DNA of 64,000 nucleotides, taken from positions 1,449,501-1,513,500 of the forward strand of contig NZ_CP115446.1 in NCBI RefSeq assembly GCF_027912455.1, written 5' to 3'. The position numbers were made by a program, and so were the translations under genes. Position 1 is the first letter of the stretch. Each line of letters begins with the position of its first letter. The stretch is from Aurantiacibacter sp. MUD61 (lineage in GTDB: Bacteria; Pseudomonadota; Alphaproteobacteria; Sphingomonadales; Sphingomonadaceae). The notes beneath the pieces were generated by a model. It ran no database searches, was not told the DNA's origin, and saw only the letters and a list, made by a program, of their open reading frames with translations. Below are positions 30,262 through 38,577 of this stretch, piece by piece.

Positions 30262-30663
30262 GGCGGCAGAGCTGATGGTTCGGCTTTTCGCTGTGATCAA
30301 AAAAAAGGTGCCGCTCACATGACTCGAACAGGTGACCCCATCATCACGAACCGATGAGAGGCGTCTTGAAAAGGGCATACTCATCATCGGGTGAGCGGGG
30401 CACTCGGCTTGTACTTGCACTCTTTCGCAAACACATCCCAAATTCGCTGCCTAGCAACGCTGACATTCTGCGGCAGAAAACACACCGGCTCGGTCGCGGC
30501 TAGCAAATTGTCGCCCACCATTTCACTTTTGAATATTGGACGGCGACCAAATCATCCGCCGCGAATTTCCGTTATTGGAGGCAACTCTGCGATAGCTTAC
30601 CGTCTGCAATTGGGGTGGGAAGCAGTCGTTGCCGTTCGCCCGGCGAAGAGTTAGTCCGCTCTT
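30262..30663. other. 402-base stretch without a supported gene
   Basis: Apart from the tRNA-Thr fragment at 30307-30350, preceded by a run of A, I see no credible coding frame here. Short open frames in both strands lack ribosome sites and family-like composition. Confidence 0.6.
30307..30350 (-). repeat. Fragment of tRNA-Thr 3' half (older attachment-site copy)
   Basis: Forty of 44 bases match positions 38744-38787, the acceptor end through the anticodon loop of tRNA-Thr, in the same orientation. The fragment has a T-stem mismatch, an altered acceptor base and no complete CCA, so it is not a functional tRNA. This is the usual footprint of integration by a tyrosine recombinase at a tRNA 3' end. 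Confidence 0.8.
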
Positions 30664-30960
30664 ATGCTTTGGAACGTAATCGACAAGCGCAAGCGGCCCT
30701 ATCGGTGGCGTGAAGTCAACGCGATCGTTGAGGCAACCGAGCACGACAATTCGTGCGCTGATGCCGATCAAGCGCCCGAAAGCGACCCAAAAGTTATAGT
30801 GGACTACGAGGCGCTTGAAGCTGTTTCAGTGTCCGAGGCAGTAAAATGGGCAGAGAGTCAAAACTGCCCAGTCACTCTCTACCTTTATGACCTCGGCGCG
30901 GGTTTTGGCGATGATCAGCATTTCACGAATATGGAAGCGCGTTTTGACGACGAGAATTGA
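30664..30960 (+). CDS. Small hypothetical protein
   Basis: A 98-residue acidic protein beginning MLWNVIDKRKRPYRW. It contains a plausible helix-strand segment (SVSEAVKWAESQNCPVTLYL followed by YDLGAG) and no membrane segment. I do not recognise a family. It lies between two tRNA-Thr-like att copies in a lower-GC stretch, so it may be cargo of an older integrated element. No good ribosome site is visible, and the gene could be a remnant. Confidence 0.45.
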   Translation: MLWNVIDKRKRPYRWREVNAIVEATEHDNSCADADQAPESDPKVIVDYEALEAVSVSEAVKWAESQNCPVTLYLYDLGAGFGDDQHFTNMEARFDDEN

Positions 30961-31118
30961 TACTTAGCCAATTTCCACAACCGGGTCGGTGGCCAAATGT
31001 CGGCTTTCCTGCCTTTTGGGTTCTTAAGCAGACCGACCGAAAACGGCCCAACAAATGACCTTTCAATGGGATTAGCCCCTGCTTAGGCCCTCGATTTGCT
31101 AAGCACCCAGTTGCACTA

Positions 31119-31910
31119 TTATTTCGATTCCGAATTGCTCGTTGCATCAAGAATCACGCGGACGGTTTCTTCTGGCTGATCCCACATCGGGAAGTGACCG
31201 CTACGCTCGAACCAGTGCAGCGTCGCCTCAGGGAAGGCTTTCATCGCGCGATCCGCCTGCTGCGGTAGACACAGCCGATCTTTGCGTCCCCAGCCGATGA
31301 CGACCGGCGCAGCCGTGTCCGCAGGGCCACCCTGCATTGCGCCATTGGCGAGGTCCCTCACTAGCGAATTGACGGTACTTGTATCCGCCAGTGACTTCAG
31401 TTCGCGCGCGACGAATGCCCCGTCGAGTGCCCACGGCCTTGCAGAGAGCTGGGCCATGAGCGCGGTCCGGCCTGCGACATTTCCGGTGATGGCAGAAAGC
31501 GCCGGTCGCAGTGCGCGAACCAGTGCAACCGATGGCGTTATGGTGGTCTTGAAGAAAGTGCGCTCCCACCCCTGCCAGAAGCCTCCCGGATCCAATGCGA
31601 CAACCGCGCCCGCTCGGCCGCGCCGCGCCATTTCGAGCACCAGGCGAGCACCCAGCGAGCTGCCGACCATATCGATACCTGTGAGATTCTCCGCGCCGAG
31701 CCAATCGTCCAGACTGCGCGCAAGTCCGTCGAACGTACCGCTGTCCGCCTCTTCGGGTGTCTGCCCGTGGCCGGGCAGGTCCACGGCAATTACCTCCCTG
31801 ACTTGAGAAAGCGCAGGCGAGATCGTGTCCCACGAGCCGCAGGTCGCCCCCAGTCCATGGACCAGGAGGAGGGGTTTTCCGCGTCCTGTGCGCGTATGGT
31901 ATAAGGTCAT
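31119..31910 (-). CDS. Alpha/beta hydrolase
   Basis: A 263-residue alpha/beta hydrolase with the oxyanion motif LLLVHGLGATCGSWD, nucleophile elbow VGSSLGAR, the acidic residue in GWGRKDRLCLP and the His in RSGHFPMWDQPEE. These form a Ser-Asp-His triad; the substrate is unknown. The ATG at 31910 is preferred to a GTG at 31928 that lacks a ribosome site. It lies between the two left att-like copies, so it is probably cargo from an older insertion, though its GC content is close to the chromosome's. Confidence 0.82.
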   Translation of the reverse strand: MTLYHTRTGRGKPLLLVHGLGATCGSWDTISPALSQVREVIAVDLPGHGQTPEEADSGTFDGLARSLDDWLGAENLTGIDMVGSSLGARLVLEMARRGRAGAVVALDPGGFWQGWERTFFKTTITPSVALVRALRPALSAITGNVAGRTALMAQLSARPWALDGAFVARELKSLADTSTVNSLVRDLANGAMQGGPADTAAPVVIGWGRKDRLCLPQQADRAMKAFPEATLHWFERSGHFPMWDQPEETVRVILDATSNSESK

Positions 31911-32132
31911 GTACTGGTAACGTCCCACACCGACTTATGGGGCCGAGGATGTGTTTTGCCTAAAGTGAGGCCAAGAGCGGACGGTCCGCTTCCGGCCCAT
32001 TCTCAGGCGAAAGGCAGATAGTTTCGGTAACCGCTGGGAAATCATCCCCAAGGCTTCCTGAAAAGGGCCCAACGATGCGACCGGCCGAAAGCACTTCGAA
32101 CCGATAGACCGACGATGTCCTAGGGAAAGAGA

Positions 32133-32151
32133 TGGTGCGCTTACGTGACCC
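32133..32151 (-). repeat. Left attachment-site copy of the restriction island
   Basis: TGGTGC-GCTTACGTGAC at 32133-32149, followed by CC, matches the tRNA-Thr 3' end at 38743-38762 (complement strand) with one missing C and one substitution. It is in the same orientation as the tRNA. Taken with the integrase at the other end and the shared decamers, it is the likely left boundary of the 6.6-kb element. Confidence 0.6.
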
Positions 32152-32206
32152 GCATACAGACTTTAGTTCTTTGATTTAATTTGATAGTTTTTCAAGCGCT
32201 CGCCCA

Positions 32207-32228
32207 AGTGCCCCCAAAAGTGCCCCCA
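32207..32228 (+). repeat. Paired decamers AGTGCCCCCA, putative integrase arm sites (left)
   Basis: AGTGCCCCCA occurs at 32207-32216 and 32219-32228, twelve bases apart. The same decamer pair with the same spacing occurs near the integrase start. Position inside each end suggests arm-type integrase-binding sites. Confidence 0.6.
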
Positions 32229-32261
32229 GTGGTGCAGCTTTACCACCAGAAAAATGTGCTG

Positions 32262-32879
32262 CTACTTGGCACGCATGAGGCCGATCAAGCGCATCATTTC
32301 CACCGCGCACAGCGCGTCCAATCGCCAGTATTCCTCTTCCAGCCGCGCATAGGTTCGCCGATGCATACCTTTGGGGCGGCGTATGGGTTGCTCCCATCCT
32401 TGTGTGCATCCTAAACGCTTCTGCAATCGGAAGAGCGCCTCGAAAGCTCGATCCCGTTGATTTACGCGCTGCGAATGATAGCCCAGCCGCCAAGCCTTTC
32501 GAGATGCGAAGCGGTCCCCGCTTAAAGGCAGATAGAGCTTGCCGACGCGGTGCCCGCGATAGGGGCAGATCATCCACCAGCGTTTGCCGCCGAAATGCGG
32601 GCGGGTGAAAGTGAGGGGGATTATCTGCTCGACGGATTCCCGATCTTCGCCTTCGCCGCGCGTGTAGCTTAAGATCATGCGTTCACGGCCTTCGCACTTC
32701 ATCTCGGCTCGATAGGAAATACTCCCAGCCGGACTATCGCCGCATGTGAAATGGATGCTGCCGGAAAGATCACGTCCCTCGACTGCCAAGCCCTTGCGCA
32801 TCATCCACGCCAGATCGACCTTGCGCGATGCGTCCGCCGTCGGCTGCCCATATTGCCGCCCTGATCCGAAACCGCCCAT
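32262..32879 (-). CDS. Conserved GSGR-type protein of mobile elements, function unknown
   Basis: A 205-residue basic protein starting MGGFGSGRQYGQP. The middle contains FGGKRWWMICPYRGHRVGKL and FASRKAWRLGYHSQ. From memory this resembles a proteobacterial mobile-element family whose other members have a zinc ribbon (CPxCG and FxCRxC); here only one of those cysteines remains. The C-terminal third is helical and Arg-rich. The ATG at 32879 overlaps the endonuclease stop (TGATG), so it is the fourth gene of the restriction operon. A DNA-binding or accessory role is only inferred. Confidence 0.75.
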   Translation of the reverse strand: MGGFGSGRQYGQPTADASRKVDLAWMMRKGLAVEGRDLSGSIHFTCGDSPAGSISYRAEMKCEGRERMILSYTRGEGEDRESVEQIIPLTFTRPHFGGKRWWMICPYRGHRVGKLYLPLSGDRFASRKAWRLGYHSQRVNQRDRAFEALFRLQKRLGCTQGWEQPIRRPKGMHRRTYARLEEEYWRLDALCAVEMMRLIGLMRAK

Positions 32880-34198
32880 CAAAGCAAATTCTCAGTTACG
32901 GTCTCTTCATAAAGACCATGAAGCTCTGAGTGTTTTACCCTAAACTGGCTCCGTCGCTTCAGCTTGGGGGCTCGGGTCGAAACTTTCTCAAGTTTGATGC
33001 CTGGATCATAGTAAACGAGCCCTGCCGAAACAGCCTTTAAATACATCAGGAAATCCGTCCGCTCGCAGAGGAGGGCTTTTGGCCCGTAGGAATACTGTGG
33101 TGGCGGGTGCTTATAAAGTGACGGAACGTAGGCTGCCTGCGCATGCTTTCGGTTCCAGTGCTTCATGAGACTTTTGAAAGCCCAGCTCGCGGCCAGCTTG
33201 CCTTCATTCGAGACGAGGGCAATTGCGCCATCCATATCTGTAATTTTGTCATTTTCACTATCATAGCCGACCAGCTCAAGCTGTAGCCCAGTCTCTTTAT
33301 GAAAGGTTTTGCCGCATGCGTAGACCCCTCCGAAGTTCATGCGATCGGGCTTGCCGCTCTTATCAGGATAGCCGTAGCTCATCACGAAAGTATCCGGCCC
33401 CTTTTCGCGATACAAACCGCCAGTTGGCTCCGGGGTCATGAGAGTTACAGGCGACTTTGGCCGGAACGATTTAAAGTCTGCAACGCCATACTGCTTGATT
33501 TCCCAGCCCAAAAAATCGGGCTCAGCATAACCGTTCGGAGATACCCCGAGTTCTGCTTCCAAGGTGTAACCTCCCCCGTTACGTGCTGCATACGGGTGTT
33601 TCGTACCGTCGGGTGCGAGCTTTTGAGACAAGATCCAATTGAGTTCGTAAATGCGACGCAGTTCTGACAACAATATTGATCGGGAGGTTCGCTTTTCCTT
33701 ACCGGCTGGGAGCAGGTCAAAGACACCAATCATTTGCCACTGAGACAAGCGCACCTCGCGCGCAATAGGGTGATCGGCTTCGACCGCAAAGCCCAACACT
33801 CTGCCTTCTGGGGCCACTCCGAGAACCAAAACCCTGCCCTCATCACGGACTGTCAGAATTTTGGAGGGAGAGTTTTTGCACCCCTTAAGAAAGCCGGAAA
33901 AGCGAACCTCTGGGTATTTCGGATAGAGTATCAAATTCGCATGCGGTGCTCGGTCTAGTCCCGCAGCGCTGAGCCACCAGAAATCAAGAGAGGCTTTCGC
34001 GCGGTCACGCCGACCGCCACCCTGCGACCCATCATCTGTGTAAATTTCACCATGTGGTAGAACATTGAGGGCGGAAAAATCTCCGCCGAGATATATCTGA
34101 TTTTTTGAGTTATCGTTTGGAGCTAGTCGCTTGGCATAGAAGCGGGTGGCACCGTGCGTTTGCATCAGATCAATCAGCTGTTTTAAGCATTCGATCAT
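32879..34198 (-). CDS. Type II restriction endonuclease, MvaI/BcnI family
   Basis: A 439-residue protein whose central part (about 205-240) reads GGGYTLEAELGVSPNGYAEP followed by DFLGWEIKQYG. This gives the acidic and E-x-K residues (Asp228, Glu233, Lys235) of the PD-(D/E)xK nuclease fold as arranged in MvaI/BcnI enzymes, which cut CCWGG or CCSGG as monomers. Its N-terminal 190 residues extend beyond the classical enzyme and may aid DNA binding. It starts directly after the Vsr stop. With the adjacent cytosine methylase it forms a type II system; the recognition sequence is inferred only. Confidence 0.85.
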   Translation of the reverse strand: MIECLKQLIDLMQTHGATRFYAKRLAPNDNSKNQIYLGGDFSALNVLPHGEIYTDDGSQGGGRRDRAKASLDFWWLSAAGLDRAPHANLILYPKYPEVRFSGFLKGCKNSPSKILTVRDEGRVLVLGVAPEGRVLGFAVEADHPIAREVRLSQWQMIGVFDLLPAGKEKRTSRSILLSELRRIYELNWILSQKLAPDGTKHPYAARNGGGYTLEAELGVSPNGYAEPDFLGWEIKQYGVADFKSFRPKSPVTLMTPEPTGGLYREKGPDTFVMSYGYPDKSGKPDRMNFGGVYACGKTFHKETGLQLELVGYDSENDKITDMDGAIALVSNEGKLAASWAFKSLMKHWNRKHAQAAYVPSLYKHPPPQYSYGPKALLCERTDFLMYLKAVSAGLVYYDPGIKLEKVSTRAPKLKRRSQFRVKHSELHGLYEETVTENLL

Positions 34199-34651
34199 CT
34201 ATCTTCCCCGCATCTCGATCTCGGCCACATTCGATAGTAGCCACGTTTTGAGGTCCGAAATCAGATTCTCGAATTCTAGCCGACCCTTCCCACGCAGTGC
34301 GCATTCCCAGATAACTCCCACTCGCCAAGCTCGGCTTTTGAGCTCAGCGACATTGCGCTGGTCGCGCTCTACATTTTTCGTGAGCTTGTGTTGCCAAAAA
34401 TCCGCTCGGCTTGCAGGCATACGAAAGAGTTCGCAATCATGGCGGTGCCAGAAGCAGCCATGAACGAAAATGGCCGCGTTATATTTTGTGAGAACAATAT
34501 CCGGTCTGCCTGGCAGCGACCGCACATCTAAGCGATAGCGAAACCCTTCAGCGAACAGTCTACGCCTGATCAGAAGCTCAGGTTTTGTGTCCCTGCGACG
34601 CACCGCCGACATATTTTTCGAACGAACGACCGCAGAATGGACATCGGCCAA
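34199..34651 (-). CDS. vsr: Very short patch repair endonuclease (Vsr)
   Basis: A 150-residue protein with the Vsr layout: VRSKNMSAVRRRDTKPELLI, the catalytic Asp in RSLPGRPDIVLTKYNAAIFV, the zinc/active-site region HGCFWHRHDC, and the tail NVERDQRNVAELKSRAWRVG. Vsr nicks 5' of the T in T:G mismatches produced by deamination of 5-methylcytosine, so it protects sites modified by the adjacent methylase. The start is a TTG at 34651, two bases after the methylase stop; an in-frame ATG at 34612 would shorten the usual N-terminus. Confidence 0.93.
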   Translation of the reverse strand: MADVHSAVVRSKNMSAVRRRDTKPELLIRRRLFAEGFRYRLDVRSLPGRPDIVLTKYNAAIFVHGCFWHRHDCELFRMPASRADFWQHKLTKNVERDQRNVAELKSRAWRVGVIWECALRGKGRLEFENLISDLKTWLLSNVAEIEMRGR

Positions 34652-34653
34652 GA

Positions 34654-35784
34654 TTAAGCAGCCTGCGAGGATGCGCGTCCCGTTAGCACAGCTCCGATAT
34701 GCGGCTGCATCGCGCGTGCCACCTCACGGAACACAGGAACCGCAACAGAATTGCCAAATTGCTTATAAGCCTGCGTATCAGACACCGGAATTGTGAAGTT
34801 GTCCGGATAGCCCATAAGCCGCGCGCACTCTCGCGGAGTCAAACGCCGGGGGTTTCGCTTTGGCCCCTGATCGATGAGAATTTCCGACCCATCCTTGTAA
34901 TATCGCGCAGAAAGCGTTCTGGCCACATCGTCGGGCCCTACCAGCCCGAAACCGAATCCATTGCCTTTCGCGCGATGCTTTGCGGCATACCCCTTCAAAT
35001 AATTCCAAAGCTTGTCAGACAATGTGTATTTGTCGCTCACCTTAGCCAAGGGTCCGAGAGTATAGTGCGCCTCCGGTTTTTCAGAGCCATCCTCAGGATG
35101 AAGAATTTGCGACATTCGCTGCGTCCCTTTCTCTGGCAGTTTTAGTGCTTCCCAAGAAAACGCAGTTGGCTCGCGAAATCCAACAATTACAATTCTTTCG
35201 CGATGCTGAGGAACGAAGTGCTGCGCATCGATAACTTTATAGAAGATCTGGTAGCCAAGCTCCTCACGAAGAGTCTTCTGAATAACCGCGAACGTCCGCC
35301 CCTTATCGTGACTGACCAAATTCTTGACGTTCTCAAGCAGAAAAGCAGCAGGCCGCTTAGCCTCAAGAATGCGCGCTACATCGAAAAATAGCGTCCCCTG
35401 CGCTTCACAGGCGAATCCGTGCTTGCGGCCCAAAGCATTCTTTTTCGAAACCCCGGCAATCGAGAAGGGCTGGCAAGGGAATCCCGCTAGTAAGACATCA
35501 TGAGGCGGAATTTCGCTTGTTGGAATTTTAGTTATGTCGCCGCCGGGCGGGTGATTATCTCTGAAATTGCTCGCATAGGTTTTCTGAGCGAACGTGTTCC
35601 ATTCGGATGTAAAAGCGCAGTGACCGCCGATAGCTTCAAAACCCATCCTAATGCCGCCGATGCCTGCAAACAGATCAATGAAATTGAAACGGCAGGGGTC
35701 GTCCTGCCCATAGATCGGGACAATGGGGCGGCTAAGCGCTGAGTTCTCAGGATCAACTAACATTTTGGACTGACTTCTCATCAT
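34654..35784 (-). CDS. dcm: DNA (cytosine-5-)-methyltransferase (Dcm-like)
   Basis: A 376-residue C5-methylase with motif [18 protein letters not shown], motif [13 protein letters not shown] (catalytic Cys104), motif [11 protein letters not shown], motif [15 protein letters not shown] and motif [15 protein letters not shown]. It methylates cytosine in the recognition sequence of the downstream endonuclease. Vsr and an MvaI-like nuclease as partners suggest a CCWGG-type target, which is inference. The start may be the ATG at 35784, 35781 or 35763; no strong ribosome site distinguishes them. It heads the four-gene operon. Confidence 0.93.
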   Translation of the reverse strand: MMRSQSKMLVDPENSALSRPIVPIYGQDDPCRFNFIDLFAGIGGIRMGFEAIGGHCAFTSEWNTFAQKTYASNFRDNHPPGGDITKIPTSEIPPHDVLLAGFPCQPFSIAGVSKKNALGRKHGFACEAQGTLFFDVARILEAKRPAAFLLENVKNLVSHDKGRTFAVIQKTLREELGYQIFYKVIDAQHFVPQHRERIVIVGFREPTAFSWEALKLPEKGTQRMSQILHPEDGSEKPEAHYTLGPLAKVSDKYTLSDKLWNYLKGYAAKHRAKGNGFGFGLVGPDDVARTLSARYYKDGSEILIDQGPKRNPRRLTPRECARLMGYPDNFTIPVSDTQAYKQFGNSVAVPVFREVARAMQPHIGAVLTGRASSQAA

Positions 35785-35936
35785 TCAGCGGCTCAATCAA
35801 GCCTTTTGTTCTCTTATTGTTCGCGTGGAGGGGCAATATCCCAAGTTTTGTGTGCGCAATTCGCTTCGGCCAAATTTTCCTAAATCAATTGTGAAATTCG
35901 CATTTTCGGAACGTGCGGATGCAATGGCGCACAATA

Positions 35937-35950
35937 TCTCGCGCGCGAGA
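35937..35950. promoter_or_regulatory. Perfect 14-base palindrome upstream of the methylase
   Basis: TCTCGCGCGCGAGA lies in the 239-base gap between the replication-type gene and the methylase, about 150 bases before the methylase start. It could be an operator or part of an origin; nothing else marks it. Confidence 0.35.
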
Positions 35951-36023
35951 AAAACTGGATTAGCAATTCAGCAGGCTAGCCAGCATCGGTTTCCGGTCAA
36001 AGCGTCTGGAGATTTGGCGACCC

Positions 36024-36635
36024 CTAGGCTTTGCGGGTTTGCCACACGCCCGCCCGTTTGCCGATCACGCGGCTGGATTGCCCCCATGGCTTGTGCCCCC
36101 AGCCGATCATGCCCAGCGGCTCATCAAGCTTCGCTGGCGTGCATTTCAGCATGTAGTGGAGCTTTCCCATTAAGCGTGCCCGATAAAGCTCAGGATTGGC
36201 GCTATAGGCCTCGCCCAGCTTTTGGGTGTCCACGGTGTCCTTGACGTAACCTTGCCGCACAATCGCCTTCGCCCAGCGCAGCGGCATCGGGCGGAAGAGC
36301 AGGTCTAGCTCTTTTGGAACGTGCAACAGGATATGTGCGTGTTGGCCGAATCTCTTGCCGCGCTCCTGCACCCAAACCCAAGGCATCGGGTGGCCATGCC
36401 GACGCATCCAATCGCGCGCCATTTTGATAAATTCGCCGGTTGCCTTCACCGCGTCGCCCGCCTCGATTTCTGCCAGCCCCCACGCCAGCGTGATAAAGCG
36501 GCTCATCGGAGTCCCTGCTTCCCAAGCGTCGAAGCTGCGGTCGATAACCATGCGGCATTGATGCTCGCTGAGCTGCCAGCTTTCGCGGTCTGCCCGATTG
36601 CGCGCGCCGCCGCGCTGTAGTCCGGCTGGTGGCAA
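36024..36635 (-). CDS. Putative HUH-type replication initiator / relaxase-like protein
   Basis: A 203-residue protein with three motifs in the order expected of rolling-circle Rep proteins: FITLAW (residues 47-52, motif I-like), GQHAHILLHVP (97-107, a His-hydrophobic-His motif) and GKLHYMLK (157-164, with Tyr161-x-x-Lys164 resembling motif III). HUH enzymes nick single-stranded DNA at an origin through the Tyr. This reading is my inference from motif order. The start is uncertain; a TTG at 36635 keeps an N-terminal segment that looks coding, while ATG at 36551 would shorten it. It lies between the AlpA-like gene and the methylase in the island. Confidence 0.6.
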   Translation of the reverse strand: MPPAGLQRGGARNRADRESWQLSEHQCRMVIDRSFDAWEAGTPMSRFITLAWGLAEIEAGDAVKATGEFIKMARDWMRRHGHPMPWVWVQERGKRFGQHAHILLHVPKELDLLFRPMPLRWAKAIVRQGYVKDTVDTQKLGEAYSANPELYRARLMGKLHYMLKCTPAKLDEPLGMIGWGHKPWGQSSRVIGKRAGVWQTRKA

Positions 36636-36968
36636 GAAAACGCCCCTAATATAGGCAGATCGGGAGTCAGTTGCGCAAGCCTATGAAATCGCGAAAGGAA
36701 TGCGAATTTGGCTGGAACAATGGGGAATGATCCGCCGCAAGTTTCAAAGATACAGAGAGACACAGCACGGCACCAACCGCGTGTGGTGGAGCAGGGCGAC
36801 TATTCCAGATGGTCCAGCCGCCCCGCTTATTTGGCACGGTCCACATTTTGTGTGGACGGGCCGCTTAGCCTTTGGCAGTAAAGCTGCATCCAATGGAGAG
36901 AAACCTTAGGATGCGAGCGTCGGTAAGGGTTCCAGCCTTATCGGCGCTTTTGCTCTTTTGCCGCCGGA
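36636..36968. other. 333-base stretch without a supported gene
   Basis: This gap lies between the AlpA-like gene and the putative Rep gene. One plus-strand frame (36700-36909) is open but has no ribosome site or recognisable composition. The gap could hold a promoter or origin for the Rep-like gene, but I see no clear iterons or hairpin. Confidence 0.5.
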
Positions 36969-37151
36969 TCAGTCATTGGCATATTGCTCGCAAAGCGATG
37001 CATACCAGCGTTCCGCATCCTCGCGCCGAATGCGCGTTGCGCGCCCGATCTTGATGTGCGGAACATCGCCGTTATCGCGCAGGCGGTAGGCGGTGGAGCG
37101 ACTGATACTGTATTCTTCGCAAAAGCGTTTGATGGTCAAAAGTGCTGCCAT
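36969..37151 (-). CDS. AlpA-like helix-turn-helix protein (putative excisionase)
   Basis: A 60-residue protein made almost wholly of a MerR-like winged HTH: LTIKRFCEEYSISRSTAYRL, then GDVPHIKIGRATRIRREDAE. AlpA/Xis-type proteins of this size regulate integrase expression and direct excision of P4-like elements. It lies about 200 bases downstream of the integrase on the same strand, as usual in such islands. The function as excisionase is inferred from family and place. Confidence 0.85.
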   Translation of the reverse strand: MAALLTIKRFCEEYSISRSTAYRLRDNGDVPHIKIGRATRIRREDAERWYASLCEQYAND

Positions 37152-37352
37152 TCGTCATGGTCTCCAAAAACGGCCGAAGTGGCCAAGATTTACGAGCTGG
37201 AACAGCAGGGTGTTCCCTGCATGTTCACGCGGCTCGCAAATGCACCATGAGGCTTTTGGATGGAATCGCGCAAGTCAGGGGTGACAACTTTTATTGCACA
37301 CTCCCTGTGGAAAACGGGGACTATCGCTAAATCCCCATTTCGCGTTAGCTAT

Positions 37353-38576
37353 TCAGGCTTCACGCGCTTGAAAATCCACAACCTGTCCACCGATCCGGAT
37401 GCGGTCGAGATAATCGCTCCACCATTGCGCCATCTGAACGCGTTCCTCCCAATGCTGCCCCCTCGCATAGGTGCCGCGCACCTTGTCGCTGTGCCCATGC
37501 GCCAAAGCCCGCTCGATTGCATCGGGGTGCCATTTCCCGCTCTCATTAAGCAGGGTAGACGCGGTGGAGCGCATGCCATGCGATGTGACGGTATCGCCGT
37601 CAAACCCCATGCGTCGGAATGCAGAGTTCATCGCATTTCCGCTCATCGGGCGAAGGTGTGAACGCTGGCCAATGAACATTAGCTCAAAGCCATCGGAATG
37701 CTGTTGCAGTTCGCGAAGCATCGCTGTGACTTGGCGGGATAAGGGCACAGTATGCGGGCGGCGCAGCTTCGTCCGGCTGGCGTCGATTGTCCAATGGCCT
37801 TCCTCCCAGTTGACCTCCTCCCATCGCGCCCTTCGCAGCTCTCCTGGCCTAAGGAATACGTGCGGCGCTATCTGCATCGCCAGCTTAACAATCGGGCCGC
37901 CGGTGTAGTTGTCTACAGCGCGCAGAAATTCGCCGAGAGGCTTTGGCTCGATGATGGCCGCGTGATGTTTTACAAGGGGTGTGGCCAGCGCTCCAGTCAG
38001 CAGCGCAGCAGGATCGGCTTCGCATCGTGCCGTCGCCACACCATGGCGGAAAACGCGGCTGGCAAAGTTTCTGGTGCGCACAGCCGTTTCGCGGTGGCCA
38101 CGCCGCTCGATCTTCTTGAGGGCTTCCAGTAACTCGGCTGGTTTGATTTCGGAAATTGGGCGATTGCCGATTGCGGGTGCAAGGTGAGACAGAAACCAGC
38201 GCGCCTTTTTGATCGTGGCCGCGGCTTTCTCATTGGCTACCAGCTTTGTTGCGATGAAATCCTCTGCGACTGTCTGGAAGGTATTGCCCGCACCAATGCG
38301 CTTTTCGATCTTCTCCATTTTTCGCTCGAATAGCGGATCACGCCCGGCCTTGATTTCTGCGCGGGCCTCATCGCGGGCCGTCCGTGCATCGGCTAGGGTC
38401 ACGTCGGGATAACTACCTAAACCCAGCCGCTTTTCTTTCCCGTCTATACGATACTTGAGAAACCAAAGCTTTGATCCGCTTGGGCGAATTTCGATATAGA
38501 GACCTTTCTCGTCGCTTTTGCGATAGGTCTTCGTGGAAGGCTGAAACGCCTTAACTTCCAACGCTTTAAGAGCCAT
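37353..38576 (-). CDS. int: Tyrosine-type site-specific integrase (P4-like, DUF4102 arm domain)
   Basis: A 407-residue integrase. The N-terminal arm-binding domain starts MALKALEVKAFQPSTKTYRK and includes GLGSYPDVTLADAR; a core-binding SAM-like domain follows. The catalytic domain has the Arg in HVFLRPGELRRARWEE, H-x-x-R in SHGMRSTASTLLNES, and the His and nucleophile Tyr in ALAHGHSDKVRGTYARG. It recombines attP with the tRNA-Thr 3' end immediately beyond its start. The ATG at 38576 matches the family start; repeated decamers upstream would then overlap its promoter and could allow autoregulation. No frameshift is seen, so it may be active. Confidence 0.93.
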   Translation of the reverse strand: MALKALEVKAFQPSTKTYRKSDEKGLYIEIRPSGSKLWFLKYRIDGKEKRLGLGSYPDVTLADARTARDEARAEIKAGRDPLFERKMEKIEKRIGAGNTFQTVAEDFIATKLVANEKAAATIKKARWFLSHLAPAIGNRPISEIKPAELLEALKKIERRGHRETAVRTRNFASRVFRHGVATARCEADPAALLTGALATPLVKHHAAIIEPKPLGEFLRAVDNYTGGPIVKLAMQIAPHVFLRPGELRRARWEEVNWEEGHWTIDASRTKLRRPHTVPLSRQVTAMLRELQQHSDGFELMFIGQRSHLRPMSGNAMNSAFRRMGFDGDTVTSHGMRSTASTLLNESGKWHPDAIERALAHGHSDKVRGTYARGQHWEERVQMAQWWSDYLDRIRIGGQVVDFQAREA

Positions 38577-38577
38577 A

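Larger units (their letters stand above)
31911..32261. other. Non-coding stretch at the left end of the restriction island
   Basis: No credible gene is seen. It holds the short att-like sequence (32133-32151) and two decamers (32207-32228) described separately. The part before 32130 has no structure I can name. Confidence 0.6.

Noticed and set aside
36700-36909. A 69-codon plus-strand frame in the island
   Set aside because: No ribosome site, Trp/Arg-rich random composition, and it overlaps another chance frame.
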